Shown one piece after another: positions 13,654 through 25,626 of a stretch of 64,000 bases of DNA. Every line of letters begins with the position of its first letter. The first letter of the stretch is position 1. This DNA comes from Acanthamoeba lenticulata. Its lineage: Eukaryota > Discosea > Longamoebia > Acanthamoebidae. The stretch spans positions 1 through 64,000 of the forward strand of contig NAVB01000011.1 in the NCBI GenBank assembly GCA_002179805.1, in the 5' to 3' direction. The notes under the pieces are model-generated. The model made no database searches. It worked only from the letters and a program-made list of their open reading frames with translations, and was not told the DNA's origin. Made by a program: the position numbers and the translations under genes.

Positions 13654-15363
13654 TTAGTCGGTACGCGCGTAGTAGAGGGCGCCGTGAAGGTTGATGTTGA
13701 AGACTTCGGTCTGCGTGTAGAGCTCCACGTCGCTGATCCAGTCGGGCTTCGGGAGGTCCAAAAACTCGGCCCTCAGCTCGGGCAAGTGCTTCTCGAAGAA
13801 GGGGTTGTTTACCACCTACCGCCAGGCGACGCCACAACACATGGGTGAGTACAACAGTCCGCCGCTATACCCGTTGTGCCAAATAAGGCCGCACCTGGTT
13901 GTCGCCAGCGAGGAACATGCCCTTGGCCTGGAGGCCCACGCAGAGGTTCTTGGCCACGCGCATGAGGAACCGGTAATGGATGAGCAGCGCCTCCGTGGCG
14001 TAGGCGCACGGGGTCTCGCGGAAGGCCGCAGCGCTGACCTCCTCGGCCGACTCCAGCGCCGCAGCATCTGATGTCCACCATGACCATCACCACGACCAGG
14101 TTGGACAACGTTTCCCTAGTGAAGGGGCAAGCGGGCGGGAAGTTGTTTGATGGCGGTGGTGGTGGTGGTGGTGGTCTACCTGAGTGCTGGGAGGCGATCC
14201 ACTTGTAGACGGCGAGGACGCCGCGGCCGGACACGATGTCCTCGTACTCGATGGCGTGCTTGCCACCGTAGAGCGTCTGGGAGAGGTAGGCCGTGAGGCG
14301 GTCCTCCTGGTCCTTCTTGCTCGGGTCGGTGAGCGGCGAGTAGAGGATGTGGCCGAATTCCATGGGCATCACCTGCAGCGGGATGTTGCGCGAACCCCGC
14401 CCAAGCGAGGCCAGGAGCGCGATGCCCAGGCCCGTGCCCACGGCCAGCACCAGGTCTGCGTGCACGCGAGTTTGATTAGCGCCGCGTTGCTGGCGGAGGT
14501 GCGGAGAGAGGGACATACAGTTGGTGGGCCGCATGGTGACGACGTCAGAGGACGACCACAGGGGCTTGAAGAAGGAGGCCAGCTGGCCGGCCTCGTTGAG
14601 GGACTTGAGGCCGTAGCACGTGCTCTCCAGGTCATTGATGAAGTGTGTGGCGCCCAGGGGGAACAGGTAGGTCGGCAGCTGCGCCGAGTGCAGCGTGCGG
14701 TCGGCGATCGTGCCCGGGTAGTTGGTGATGTCGAGCTGCACGGCGGCCCAAGTCCATTAGCACGAGACAGAAGGTCTTCAAAAAAAGTGCACAAAAGGTT
14801 GTCTCTGCGCACCGAGAGGCCGTCGTCGGAGATGCGACCGGCTCCGGCGAGACACGCGCCGGCGGCGGGGGCGCCGAGGATGGCTGCCACTTGAGTGGCG
14901 ACCTGCTTCAGACCTTCGATAATCTGTGCGCTGCTGGACGCCCTGAACTTGGCGAGCTGCGCGGCGCCGGAGTGAGCCCCGCGCCCCCCAAGGCGACGTA
15001 CAAGTCAAGAGGAGTTGTACCTGGACGTAGGGCTCATCCGAGGAGCCAGTGTCGAGGGCCACCCGTGTGTTGGTACCGCCAATGTCCACGCCAACAAAGT
15101 ACCTGAGTTTCTGCAAGTTGTCCACGAGGTGAGACTGTGCACCCACTAAGAGATGTTATGGTTTTAGATTTAAATCGTGGTGAACTGATAATTTTCAAGG
15201 CAACGAGGTAGGTTTATCAACGATCACAGTGGGATCGTGCAAAGTCTGACTGTAATCAAGTGTAGACGAGGAAAACGAAATGTACCTCCTTGAAGCGGTC
15301 CTTCCAATGGAGGAGCATAGGGCGGGCATCTTCGGCGATCTCGCAAAGCGTGGTGGTGTCCAT
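13654..15363 (-). CDS. glk: Glucokinase, bacterial type
   Basis: ATP-dependent phosphorylation of glucose to glucose-6-phosphate in the cytosol, the entry step of glycolysis. The first exon from the ATG at 15363 reads MDTTTLCEIAEDARPMLLHW. The next carries the phosphate-binding motif FVGVDIGGTNTRVAL, then CLAGAGRISDDG, the catalytic Asn-Asp segment THFINDLESTCYGLKSLNEA, DLVLAVGTGLGIALLASLGR (second ATP motif), and PMEFGHILYSPLTDP in place of the bacterial TEGGH. The C-terminal exons contain VSGRGVLAVYKWIASQ, GMFLAGDNQ and finish NLHGALYYARTD at the TAA at 13654-13656. Seven exons are visible. Glucokinases of this bacterial Glk type are known in amoebae, so this is an expected if ancient acquisition. 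A (GGT)n tract lies in the intron at about 14153-14174. Confidence 0.85.
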
Positions 15364-15825
15364 TGGTATATACGTGTGTATTTTATGGTTGTGGTGAAGT
15401 GGAGAAGGGTGCACTTGGTAGTGTGGCGTGATTGAAACAAAACCCCACAAGACACAAAAGTGACCAAGAAAACGGCGCAACGTCATTCCTTCCTGTTTTC
15501 CTTGACATTGCCCTTACACTCCTCTCTGACCAGCCGGCACGCGTGCTTTCTATTCAAGCATTTAGGACGGGCTCTTGGCGTTAGCTCTGCGGTGCAGGCT
15601 TGGTGTACCTTTCTACCCCTTGGTTGCATGCGTCGCACTGCTCTGTCGTGTGGTTTGGACTGGCGCGCTGGACTCGGCGGCTCTCGAACCCGGCTCCTGG
15701 TGAGAGCTTGGACTGTTCCGCAAGCTTTTCGTGGCGGGTGTGGTGTTTCCGCGTCGGTGTTACGTCGGCGTCACGCTTGGGGATTGATCTGCGCCAACTT
15801 CGCTACAGCAACCAAACACGAAGGA

Positions 15826-16722
15826 ATGGAGACGGATAAGGGAGTGCTTGTTTATGGTGGAGCGGGCCAGCTGGGCGGCACTGTGGTGTCGCACTTCAAA
15901 CAGGCCGGCTACACGACCTACTCCGTAGATTTCCGTCCCAACGACGATGCCCACCACAATTTTGTGCTCTCCCCCGATGTGCGCACCAAGGAGAACACGG
16001 CCAAGGTCGTGAAGGGTCTCAAAGATCTTAACGCGAGTACGTGCAAGTGACAAGGGCGCTCATTTTACTAGAAATTTGTGCAATTCACATACAAGATACT
16101 TAACGCCGGCACGCCACCTCCAGATCTTGACGCGGTCATCTGCGTTGCTGGTGGTTGGCTGGGAGGTTCTGTCAAGGAGGAGTCGATCTTCGATGGTGTG
16201 GACAAGATGTTCGAGTTCAACGTGCAGTCGTCCATCGCCTCTGCGCACATCGCTGCCAACTCGCTCAAGGAGGGCGGCGTGCTCGTCCTCACTGGTGCCG
16301 ACGCCGCGCTCGGCCCTACGCCCTCCATGATTGCCTACGGCATCACCAAGGTCAGCGCCTCGGCCCACCTTGCGTATTTCATGTCATCGTGAAGACATTA
16401 TTATTATTCGTCACTAGCGGCTGACATACTTGCGATGAAATAGGCCGCGACGCATCACCTCATCGCCAGTCTCGTGCCGGCTGGTAGCGGTCTGCCCAAG
16501 GACTCGTCGGTGTTGGGCATCCTCCCGATCTGCCTCGACACGCCCACCAACCGCAAGTCGATGCCGGGTGCCAACTTTGATGACTGGACGCCGTTGCCAG
16601 TTGTGGCCGGCCTGCTGTTGGGTTGGGCTGAGGGCAAGGACAGGCCCAAGTCGGGCACGCTCATCTCCATCGCCACCAAGAACAAGGAGACGCGCTTCAC
16701 TGTCGTCCAGCCCAGCGCGTGA
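15826..16722 (+). CDS. QDPR: Dihydropteridine reductase
   Basis: NADH-dependent reduction of quinonoid dihydrobiopterin, which recycles the cofactor of aromatic amino acid hydroxylases. It is a short-chain dehydrogenase fold. Exon 1 (15826-16036) has the nucleotide-binding loop GVLVYGGAGQLGGTVVSHF and the acidic strand end SVDFRPND. Exon 2 (16124-16350) has AVICVAGGWLGGS and the catalytic AYGITK. Exon 3 (16444-16722) gives HHLIASLVPAGSGLP, ICLDTPTNRK and the C-terminus FTVVQPSA. Splice phases agree. The chosen start, METDKG, fits the usual family length. An in-frame ATG at 15628 would add 66 residues, Arg-rich and presequence-like, so a mitochondrial isoform cannot be excluded. Confidence 0.92.
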
Positions 16723-17102
16723 GCTGCGCACCAACAACGCAAGGGTGTTCAAATTATTTCACTTTTTTTTTGTCTTGTGCATCGCCTAAGCATGAGCCGA
16801 GCAGGCGACTGCGGTGTCTTGGTTCTTGTGCCACTCTCCTGCACGATGATACATCGTTTTGTTGAGGCCGTGTCGCACGTGTAGCTGGGCTTGTGGCCCA
16901 GCTGTTGTTCTGCCCTCTTGGATCGGCATGCCGCGCGTGCCAACAATTTGGCGCCGGCCAACAAGACAAAAGAGAAGACAGAGCAACCGACACACCGAAG
17001 GCCGCTGCGCCGCAATATTATAATCGGTGGCCGGCAGCAACAGCTCGCCAATTTGGGGACAGGGCTTGCTGCCGTCTGTGTGGAGTAGAGTCGAAGGGGG
17101 CG
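16723..17102. other. Intergenic between QDPR and RalGAP-beta
   Basis: No coding exon is supported here. The open frames seen are not continuous with splice signals and show no domain. It holds the QDPR 3' region and the promoter of the following plus-strand gene. Confidence 0.6.
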
Positions 17103-20100
17103 ATGTTCCTTGACCATTTGAACACCCTGGGGCTGCTTCAGCATGATCCTTGTACGCACCCTTGTCGCATCTCAATTGGCCTCTTCCTCAACGCCTATCT
17201 TTCGCAAATGGCTCCAATGCGTGCAATCTTGAATTATTTGTATTTAATTTTGACAATTCCACCACAAAATCGTAATTATGCCAGCAGTTACTGCATTATT
17301 GAAAATATTGCTAAATATTGGTTTATTTGTGCACATCAACTCTTTTGTGTTGCTTGCTGGCAGCAACCGATATTTTGAAGCAATTCCCGCTAGCGGTCAG
17401 GCAGGCCCTAGCCACGCAAGTGGTGAACCTCCTCCTTGACTCCAATGCTGGTGCCCGGGTACGTGCACGTCCCCTCTCCTCGTGTGCGCACCAGCCAAGC
17501 TGACCCCCGACTCTCGTTCGCCAGGCCCTCACCAGCGTCGCCCACGTGCGATGGGCCATGGAGAGCATCGGCGCCGCGTTCAGTCTCCCTATGGAGTGCG
17601 AAGAGGTGTGCCCACACCTCTGCCTCTCTCTTCCGGCCCCGATTGCATGACTCCGCCTCACACACGCGTGTGCACTCAGATCATGGGCACTGCCATCGAG
17701 CTCTACCGACGTTGGCTGCTTGACTCGGCCAAGCGACCGCCGTCCATCAATGCTGAGCCCCAGTTCTTCATTCGCGTGCGTTCTCCCTGTCCGCGCACAC
17801 TGCGATCGTGCTCAATGCTCAAACGAGTGGAACGGGGCGGGACGTTTCTATATCAGCAAATCCTGTGCCACTACTCGCTACTGTTTGAGCCGCGCACAGC
17901 GCTGCCGGACGCGCTCGACACACAAGCGGCCCTGTGCAAGCGCACCCTCAACATCTATCACGCTCTCGGGCGCGAGAGGTCGGTCCCATCCCACCTCTCT
18001 CTCTCTCTCTCTCTCCACCGATCCATGGCTTATACCGTCATTGTCGTCGACGTCATCATCATTGTGCAGCGCCCATGGGTCGGGCCTGGACGAGGAGACG
18101 TGGGAGATTTTCCTGAAGCTGCTGCTGGGCATCGCTGACTCGCTGCTGTCGCTGCCCGAGGGCGAGGAGGGCCTCACCAAGCGCCTCGGCACACACGTCC
18201 TCAAAGTCCTGTTTGAACTGTGGCTCTACTCGTCGACCAGCGAGGCCGACATGTGGGGCTCGCTGCTGCACCTCGTGCCGCGCTGGGTCCACCACCTCCC
18301 GACCATCAACCAGTGGCTGGCTGTCTGCAAAGGTGCCTTGTCTGCCTGCCTGCTTGCTTGCTTGGCCACTGGGCCTTGTACGTGCGAACGAGACTTATTG
18401 CATGGCCGATAAACGCGGTGCGGCAGGCCTGACGGAGCGGGCCATTTGCCTGATGTACGGGCCCGAAGAGGGCCGGGAATGCGTCCTCATCCAGCTGTAC
18501 GGCTGCCCGCGCTTGGTGGTGATTGCGCGCGCACGGCACGGTCTGACCTTGCCGCGCAGGGAGGGCTCCAAGGAGATCGTGACGATGGAGGGCCTGCAGG
18601 AGGAGCACGTCTTCTACGCCTGGCACCGCATGCTCCGTGCGTCTGCATTTTGATGAAATTAATTGATTTATTTTAATTGAAGTTATTTGCGTGGTGTTGC
18701 GTAGATGCGATCGGCGATCCCAACAATATTCAGAACCCGCGCATCCACTGCGCGGCGTTCCGGGGCATCGACACGCTGGTGGACCTCTTCCTCCAGGTCG
18801 GCCGCAAGTCCGGGCGGGCTGAGCGGCACGAGCTCAAGCCACCCGAGGGCAACACCATCCTCCACATCTTCGGCAGCTGGCTCTTTGACGCCGTCATGCA
18901 GCGGCGTGACGGCTTCGAGGAGGTGCGCCTTTCCTCTCCGTCCGTGGAGCTCACGTGACGATGCTGATGATGCTTGTCCTCGTCGGCACCGCGCAGGGGA
19001 GAGCCGTGGCGGTCAAAACCCTGTGCAACATCTTTAGCGCGTGCAAGTCGTCGTCCTTCAACACGACCTACCTGGCCCGCTTCTACGCGTGCCTGGCGCA
19101 GGTGCTGGGTGAGAGCACGGAGGTGATGATCGCGGGACTGACCAACGCGGGCATCCTGTTCCCGTGCGAGCTGCCCGGCTTCCGCATCCTCACTCCGGCC
19201 TTCATCTACGCCCTCAACCGCGTCCTTCTCCGGGTGCGACGCTGAGCCTTGATCCAGCCTTATTGGCCTTCATTTCTCACATTCTTCTATTTATGTACTC
19301 GTTCTCTATTATTCACATTTACAGCGGCTGCATTTCGAGCACGCGGGCGCACAAGAGAACGTGCGCCGTGAATGTCTCCGCATTCTCGGTTCGTCCCTCT
19401 CCAACTAGCGTCCCGCTCGATCACATGCCTCACATTCTTGGGGGGAGAGCAGGCTATTTGATCTCGACGCCCAACCACTTCAGCGACACACCGTTCAGCC
19501 GGCCCACGCCCAAGCCCGCCGTCATCTCGACGGCCGCCTCGGCCAAGGTGCCGCCTTCCGCCTTGTGGTGGTGGAGAAGCCGCAGCAGCTCACCGGCGGG
19601 GACGGCGCTGTGCAGGACGTGCTGAGCGCAAAGCTGCCGGAGCTCAAGACCTTCCGGCAGATCGACGACCACCTGGTGGTGCTTCTGGGCGAGTCGCTGG
19701 TCTACGAGACGGCCGGCGGCAACGTGCGTCCGCTGCTCTCCCTCTGCTACGCCTACGCGCGGGAGACGCACCTCAAGCGTCCCGACTTCACTCTCCACGT
19801 CATCCACACCATCGGTGCCGCTCCTTCCCTGGCCTGTCCTCCCCGTCCTCGGGCTCACGCTGACCGTTTGCGTGGCCGCGGCGTGCAGTGCAAAAAATCA
19901 CGCACGCGCAATGGTTGACGGGGCACTGCGTGGACGCCTACCGCGTGCTGGGCTTCTTCTCCGCCTTTTACGCTCACCTGCCCGACCCCAACGAGGTCCC
20001 TCCCCTCTCCCGGCCTCAACTCGGCCCAAACCACGCCCAGCTGCCGCGTGTGCTCACGCCCGACAAACATGTCCACGACAGACGGCCAACTTTGTGGTGA

Positions 20101-23100
20101 GCTCGCTGGCCAACATGTTTGCCGCGGAGACCGTGGGCGAGCTCCTCATGCGCCTGGCCCCCTCCGAGTTTGAGGCACGTCGCCGCGCTCCCGCGCCTCC
20201 GCGCTCATGCAAGAAGAGGCCCCTCCCAAAAAAGAAGCGTTGTCGCTTTGCTAACAGCACACGCCTCTCTCCGTGTGGTATCGACCACTTTGTTTGCTGG
20301 ATCAGATCCACATGATGGAAGCGCTCGAGTGCATCACGTGCTGGCTGATGGTGGGTCCGCCCTGGATCTACCACTACCACAAGACCAAGGCCGCCGTCAT
20401 CAACGCCATCATGAGCGTCCTCCAGAGCTCCAAGCCCGTGCGTCATAGATTAATATAAATGAATAAGGATTTTTATTTATTTGTTGAAAAATCATGTTTA
20501 ACGCTCAAATTTTTGCAGGGAGGACAGGGGCCGACCAAGATATCGCTGGAGACATCCGACTCGGACCAGGGCCGCAAGGAGCGGAAGAGCAAGAAGCTCA
20601 TCACCAGGAAGGTCCCGCGCAGCATCACGCAGTCGTCGGCCAAGGGGGGCAGCCCCAACCCGGCCGCGCAGCTCCACTCGCAGCCCAAGCTCCGCGAGCC
20701 CTCGCCTCGCCTCCGGGTCCGTTGCCACCGCCGCTGCGCCTCAGCGCGTGTGTCGGCGTCGCGCTTGTTGGCTGACAGCTCGCATTCGTTCATGCGTGCA
20801 GGAGGTGGCCTCGCACACGCTGGCGACGATGATGAACCACATGGGCAATTACCCGCATCCCTCGGGCTCCACGGACCTCTCCTCCCTCCTCACCGAAGAG
20901 GTTCCTCGCCCCTCTCTCTCCATTCACCATCTCTTCGTCGTCATCCTCATCATCGCCACCACCACCACAGGAGGTGCTACGACAACTGCCCGACGAGGTG
21001 GCAGGCAAGATCGACCCCGCCCAGTTTATCCGGTTCGTCTCCGCGTGTGTGCCGTGCGTGCGTGTGCCGGTGGTGTGGACTTGAGTCTCATTCGCATTGT
21101 TCGGGGGCAACAGATACTTCATCTGCGGCAACACCATCTACACCGTCATCGACCGGCCCAACAACGGCGGTGCGTCGTCCTTTTCTTCTTGATTGTTTTG
21201 GATGGTGAAAGTGATGGTGATGTTAATGGTGATGCCATTTGGATTGCAGACGGCTATGTGACGCTCATCGTGCGCGACCGGACGGGCAAGTACGCGTGGG
21301 ACCTCCAGTCGGCATCGCTGTCGCAGGCCGACGAGCAGCTCCTCTCCGGCGTCGTGCTGGCCCATCCCAAGGAGGTCTCCCTCGAGCCCTACACCGTTCC
21401 CCTCCCGCCGTACGTCGATTTCCGCCGACTTTTATTATTATTATTCTTCAAGAAATATATTTATGTTCCTTTATTGATATTTGGAAACAACTCTTGTGAT
21501 GCAGGAAAAGCGAGGCAGACCTGCCCAACATGGCCAAGTACATCGACAACAAGAAGTCCCTTTTCGTCAGTGCCCAGAGCAAGCAGGCCGAAAAGGAAAA
21601 GTGCGTGCCACGATCTTCTTCCTCTTTCTCTTTGACCGAAACACAACTGAGCTGGGATTGGCGCGCCCTCTAAACAGGAAATACTTGCGAAAGCACGATT
21701 GGGGGCTGAACGCCGACATCCGGTGCTTCCCTGTGTGGGCCGACCCGAACCCGTACGCCGCGCCGGAGGGCAAGTGCATCCAAGGCCGCATGCTCCTCTC
21801 CCAGCTGGGCTTCCTCTCGCCCCAGCAGCGCGCCAACTTCCACCAGATCGACCAATCCCCGGCCTTCTTCCGCGCCCTCAAGGCTCTCGACCGCACCCCC
21901 GAGTACGACGAGCTCATCTTTTTCTCGTTCGCTTGTGTGATGGCGTCATGCTGACGTGGGAGGCGGATGACGTCATGCAGGCGCGAGTGCATCAGCGTGG
22001 GCGTGCTCTACCTGGGCAAGGGCCAGACCAAGAAGAAGGTGTGGTCCAACTCGACCGACCAGATCACGAGCGACTCCTACCAGCGCTTCCTCGACGCCTC
22101 TGGATGGACCGTACGCCCACCCTTCCCCCCCCTCCCTTGGAATCGCGGGCCAATCGCCTCACCCATGCACGTGGTGGACACACAGGTGGACGTGGCGACG
22201 CACCCGGGCTGGGTGGGCCAGCTCGACCGGTCGGGCAAGACCGGCGCGCAGACGCTCTACTACGCCGACTACAACAAAGAGGTGCCCGAGCTCCGCCACG
22301 ACGCCGCCTTGTGGTATTTGAGGTATTTACGTCTCTCTGTGGTGGCAGATGGTGTACGTGGTCGGGTCCATGATGAACGACACGGACATTAAGACCAAGA
22401 AGAAGCTCATTAAGAGCTCCGCCAACACCGCCCTCATCCTCTGGACCGAGGCACGCCGTTCCTCCTCCTCTTCCCTCCGCTGAGAGCGTCGAGGCTTCCG
22501 AGTGGCGCGCTGCTGGTCTCACGCTCACATGTGTGGCACACGTCAATCATTCCTGTAATAGGAGGAGATCGAGCTGGTGCTCTGGTACGACTGGATCTTC
22601 GCCATCTCGCCCATCGTGATCGCCATCCGACCGCTGCCCTCGGGCCTGTTCTACACCTGTACATTGAACAAGAACGCCGAGGTCCGCCCCCTTACCCCCC
22701 TCCGCTAAGTGTGTTGGCCAAGCTTTTTCCTTTGAATAATTGCTGAAATGAATTTTAAATTGATTTTTTGTGGCACACACACAGGTGATCCATGTGGGTC
22801 CGCTGCAGGAGGAGGGCGTGGTGGGGATGGGCGAACTCGGCGTGCTCGTGCGCGAGACCGCCTTCTCGGCCTACAAGGGCCTCAAGCGCTCCCTCGCCGA
22901 CTACTCTCACCCGTACGTCTACCTCCCTCTTCCGCCCCGCTCAGGTCTTCATCGCATGACTTTATAAGCCGGCTACACACACTCACACGCATGTGCGCAC
23001 GCACGCAGGTACACGGTGCGATCGGGGATGATCAGCGACATCGGGTCCAAGTTCGCGTTGACGAACCTGTCCTTCCAGCAATACTTCTCCTCCCTCTTCT

Positions 23101-24661
23101 CGCGCCTCCCGTCCGACAAGCTGTTCCCCTCCTCCGCCCCGCCTGCGCCCCTCTCGGTTCGTTCACCACCCCATTTCCTCGCTTTTCCTTTCTTTTTCTT
23201 AATTCGTGATTTGCTTCAATTTCGCGCAGCCCCAGCCCGAGGCGGCCCGCCGGAAGCCGCGGCTGCCGGCCTCGATGGTGCCGGAGACGGCCGACTACCG
23301 CTTGCCCTCCCCGCCCCCCACCTACCGGTACGGTCCACGTGTGCCGCCTTCTTAAGAACTGCATGGGTCACTAACCGCAGGCGATGCGGCAGAGCAAGGG
23401 AGCCGTCGCCACGGCCCAGCCTCGACAGCTCCGAGTCCAGCTCGCGCAAGTCCGGCGAGGACAAGGGCTCGCCTCGGTACCTGAACACAGACCTCAATTC
23501 AGCCCAGCCCAGCGCCACCGCGGCCACACTGACTGACGGCCGCGCTCGTCTACCAGCAGGAAGAAGCGCGCGTCGGGCGCGGCGGCGTCGTCCCCGTCAC
23601 TGCTGATGTCATCGACCTCGTCGGCGTCCGCGGAGGTGACGGTGACGCGCACGCAGGAGAACACGCAGCTCTCGGGGTCGTTCGTGCCCATCGGCCCGGC
23701 CGGCTCCCAGTCCCAGTCCATGCCGTCCCTCTCCAGCGGGCCCAGCGGGACCGCCGACGGCCCTGCTGCCGCTGGCAGCGGCGAGTCGTCAGCCTCCTCG
23801 CTCGGCTCCGGCCCGGTCCATATCCGGCCCAAGGACGCCGCCCAGTTTGAGAAGCTTAGCGCCACGCTCGCGGCCATGCCGCTGCCGACGCGGCAGGCGC
23901 CGGCGGCGCCCGGCGGGCCCAAGACGCCGGTGGCCGCCCTCAAGCGAACCGAGACCGGCGGCGGGCGAAGCTCGCTCCCGGCCCTGTCGGTCTCGGCCCC
24001 GTCGCCGCCGCCGCTGGCGTCTTCGGTCTCGGTCGGGGCGCCGACGCGCGCGGCCGGGGCGCCCACCTCCTACAGCGAGAACTTTGAGCGCATCCCGTCC
24101 CTCGGCGGCGACGACCCGCATCTCTCCGGAGAGCACCGCAGGAGCGTGAAGGAGAAGAAGCCCAAGAAGGACAAGAAGGACAAGAAGCTCAAGTCGCCCA
24201 AGGGCCCCGCCCCGGCCGCCGACGCCGCGGCACTCGAGGGTGCGGCCGCCGAGGAGAGCGCCAGCGGCGGAGGCGTGAGCAGCGCCAGCGGCGAGAGCGA
24301 GCCGGTGGTGTCGCTGGTGGACAGCGGCGCCCAGCGGAGGCGCGAACGCAAGGAGAAGCGGGCGTCGCGGAAGAGCATGGGCCACGAGATCAGCCAGGCC
24401 ATCACCAGCCAGGCTGCTGCCGCTGCTGCGGCGAGCGCCAGTGCCAGCGCCAGCGGCAACAGCAGCAGCGGCTCCATCAACGTCGTGCCGGACCTCAGCA
24501 CCACCGCCGTCACGCTGCAGCAGGCAGCGCCTGAAGAGCCGTCGGGGAAGAGCGCGGAGCACCAGCAGCAGCAGCAGCCCAACCGGTCGGTGGTGCAGCC
24601 GTTCACGCCGCCTCTCCCCGAGCCGACGCGACCGGCGCCAGCGCGACCGGGAGCTTCATGA
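17103..24661 (+). CDS. RALGAPB: Ral GTPase-activating protein subunit beta
   Basis: This is the regulatory subunit that pairs with a catalytic alpha subunit to switch off Ral-type GTPases. The start was found by joining exon 1 (17103-17151, MFLDHLNTLGLLQHDP) in phase to exon 2 (from 17364, DILKQFPLAVRQALATQVVN), which aligns with the start of animal RALGAPB. Then come VRWAMESIGAAFSLPME, DEETWEIFLKLLLGIADSL, WHRML, NTILHIFGSWLFDAVMQRR and LAQVLGESTEVMIAGLTNAG in the helical-repeat body. RYFICGNTIYTVIDRP and YVTLIVRDRTGKYAWDLQS introduce the Rap-GAP-like domain, with GWTVDVATHPGWVGQLDRSG, EIELVLWYDWIFAISPIVIA and IRPLPSGLFYT (to about 23120). The 3' part (23380-24661) is a long Ser/Pro/Ala-rich, Lys-rich tail not found in animals. 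More than 20 exons. A CT microsatellite fills an intron at about 17996-18015. Confidence 0.9.
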
Positions 24662-24778
24662 GGCCTGTCACACGATCACCACCCACGTGTGGTGTGTTGC
24701 GTTTTTATTTATTTAAATTTTTTGCCCAATCGAGTTATGCCCTTCATTCCACTCCTAAACTAGTTCAGAGCATAAAAA

Positions 24779-24973
24779 TACAGCCAATTGTATTGGCTTG
24801 GTCGTCAATTGGCCTATTGGCTCAACAACTATTGTTGTAACGGGTTCACAAGTGTCAGGCGCCACCCTCCAACAGCTGACCAAACTGGTCCAAGTGCCAC
24901 GGAACTCCTCCGGCCCTGTCCCTGAACCCTGCTTGCCAATTGGTCCGGGCTCGCCGCGTAGCGCGACATATAA
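24779..24973 (+). promoter_or_regulatory. CCAAT/TATA promoter for the orphan gene at 25051
   Basis: A TATAAAA box occupies 24967-24973, 78 bases before the ATG. Upstream lie several CCAAT/ATTGG elements (about 24783, 24794, 24816, 24826 and 24937). Compact TATA plus CCAAT promoters fit a highly expressed gene. This is inferred from motif and spacing only. Confidence 0.55.
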
Positions 24974-25050
24974 AAACAAGTCTCGCTCCCCTGTTTAGTT
25001 CATACATCATCCAGCAGAAGCTAGAGAAAGAAATAACAACTACAACACTC

Positions 25051-25422
25051 ATGACGGACCAAGCGGGAGTGTGGAAAGACCAAGCGAGGCTGCTGGTGGT
25101 GCTCGAGGATGAAGTGTACCAGAGCGTTCGACCCCTCAACTTCGCATTGGCCGCGGAGATCGCTCGAACGCCCCGTAGGCCTGCAAGGGACGAACACAAC
25201 AAGAACGCGAGCAGGCGAACCACCACGCTCGGGCGCGCGGCTGAGCTCGTGAAGCGAATCGCGAACCGCAAGTCCCTTGACCCGGCGACGGAGGAGTGGC
25301 AGCCGTCCGAGCGTGTGAACCGCTTGCCGGTCTTTGACATCGCCGCCAATCAAGTCCACGCCATTGCCGCCTATAGTCGAGTGAACTTCGACACAGTCGA
25401 GCGGCTTGAGCGAGAGGCCTAA
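25051..25422 (+). CDS. Orphan intronless protein of 123 residues
   Basis: A single open frame starts at the ATG at 25051 (MTDQAGVWKDQARLLVVLED) and ends with ERLEREA at 25422. It is charged and helical in character, with the Arg/Lys-rich centre TPRRPARDEHNKNASRRTTT. There is no signal peptide, membrane span or recognised domain. The strong TATA/CCAAT promoter and lack of introns set it apart from the intron-rich neighbours. Function unknown. Confidence 0.6.
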   Translation: MTDQAGVWKDQARLLVVLEDEVYQSVRPLNFALAAEIARTPRRPARDEHNKNASRRTTTLGRAAELVKRIANRKSLDPATEEWQPSERVNRLPVFDIAANQVHAIAAYSRVNFDTVERLEREA

Positions 25423-25626
25423 GCTTCACAAGAACACTCCCCAGGGGCGCGGCCGGGTTGGGGGGGGGGTGCAAGGTTGCAAGTGATCATCTCGGCCACT
25501 GCAGTGGTGGGTTGATACCGCACATTCTGTAAATATTTAAACACTTTGCGCAAAGTGTTCCACGAATGAAAACAGATGTTTTCGCTGTGCGCAAGTCCTC
25601 GTCTCTTGTCTCTTGTGCCACCCACC

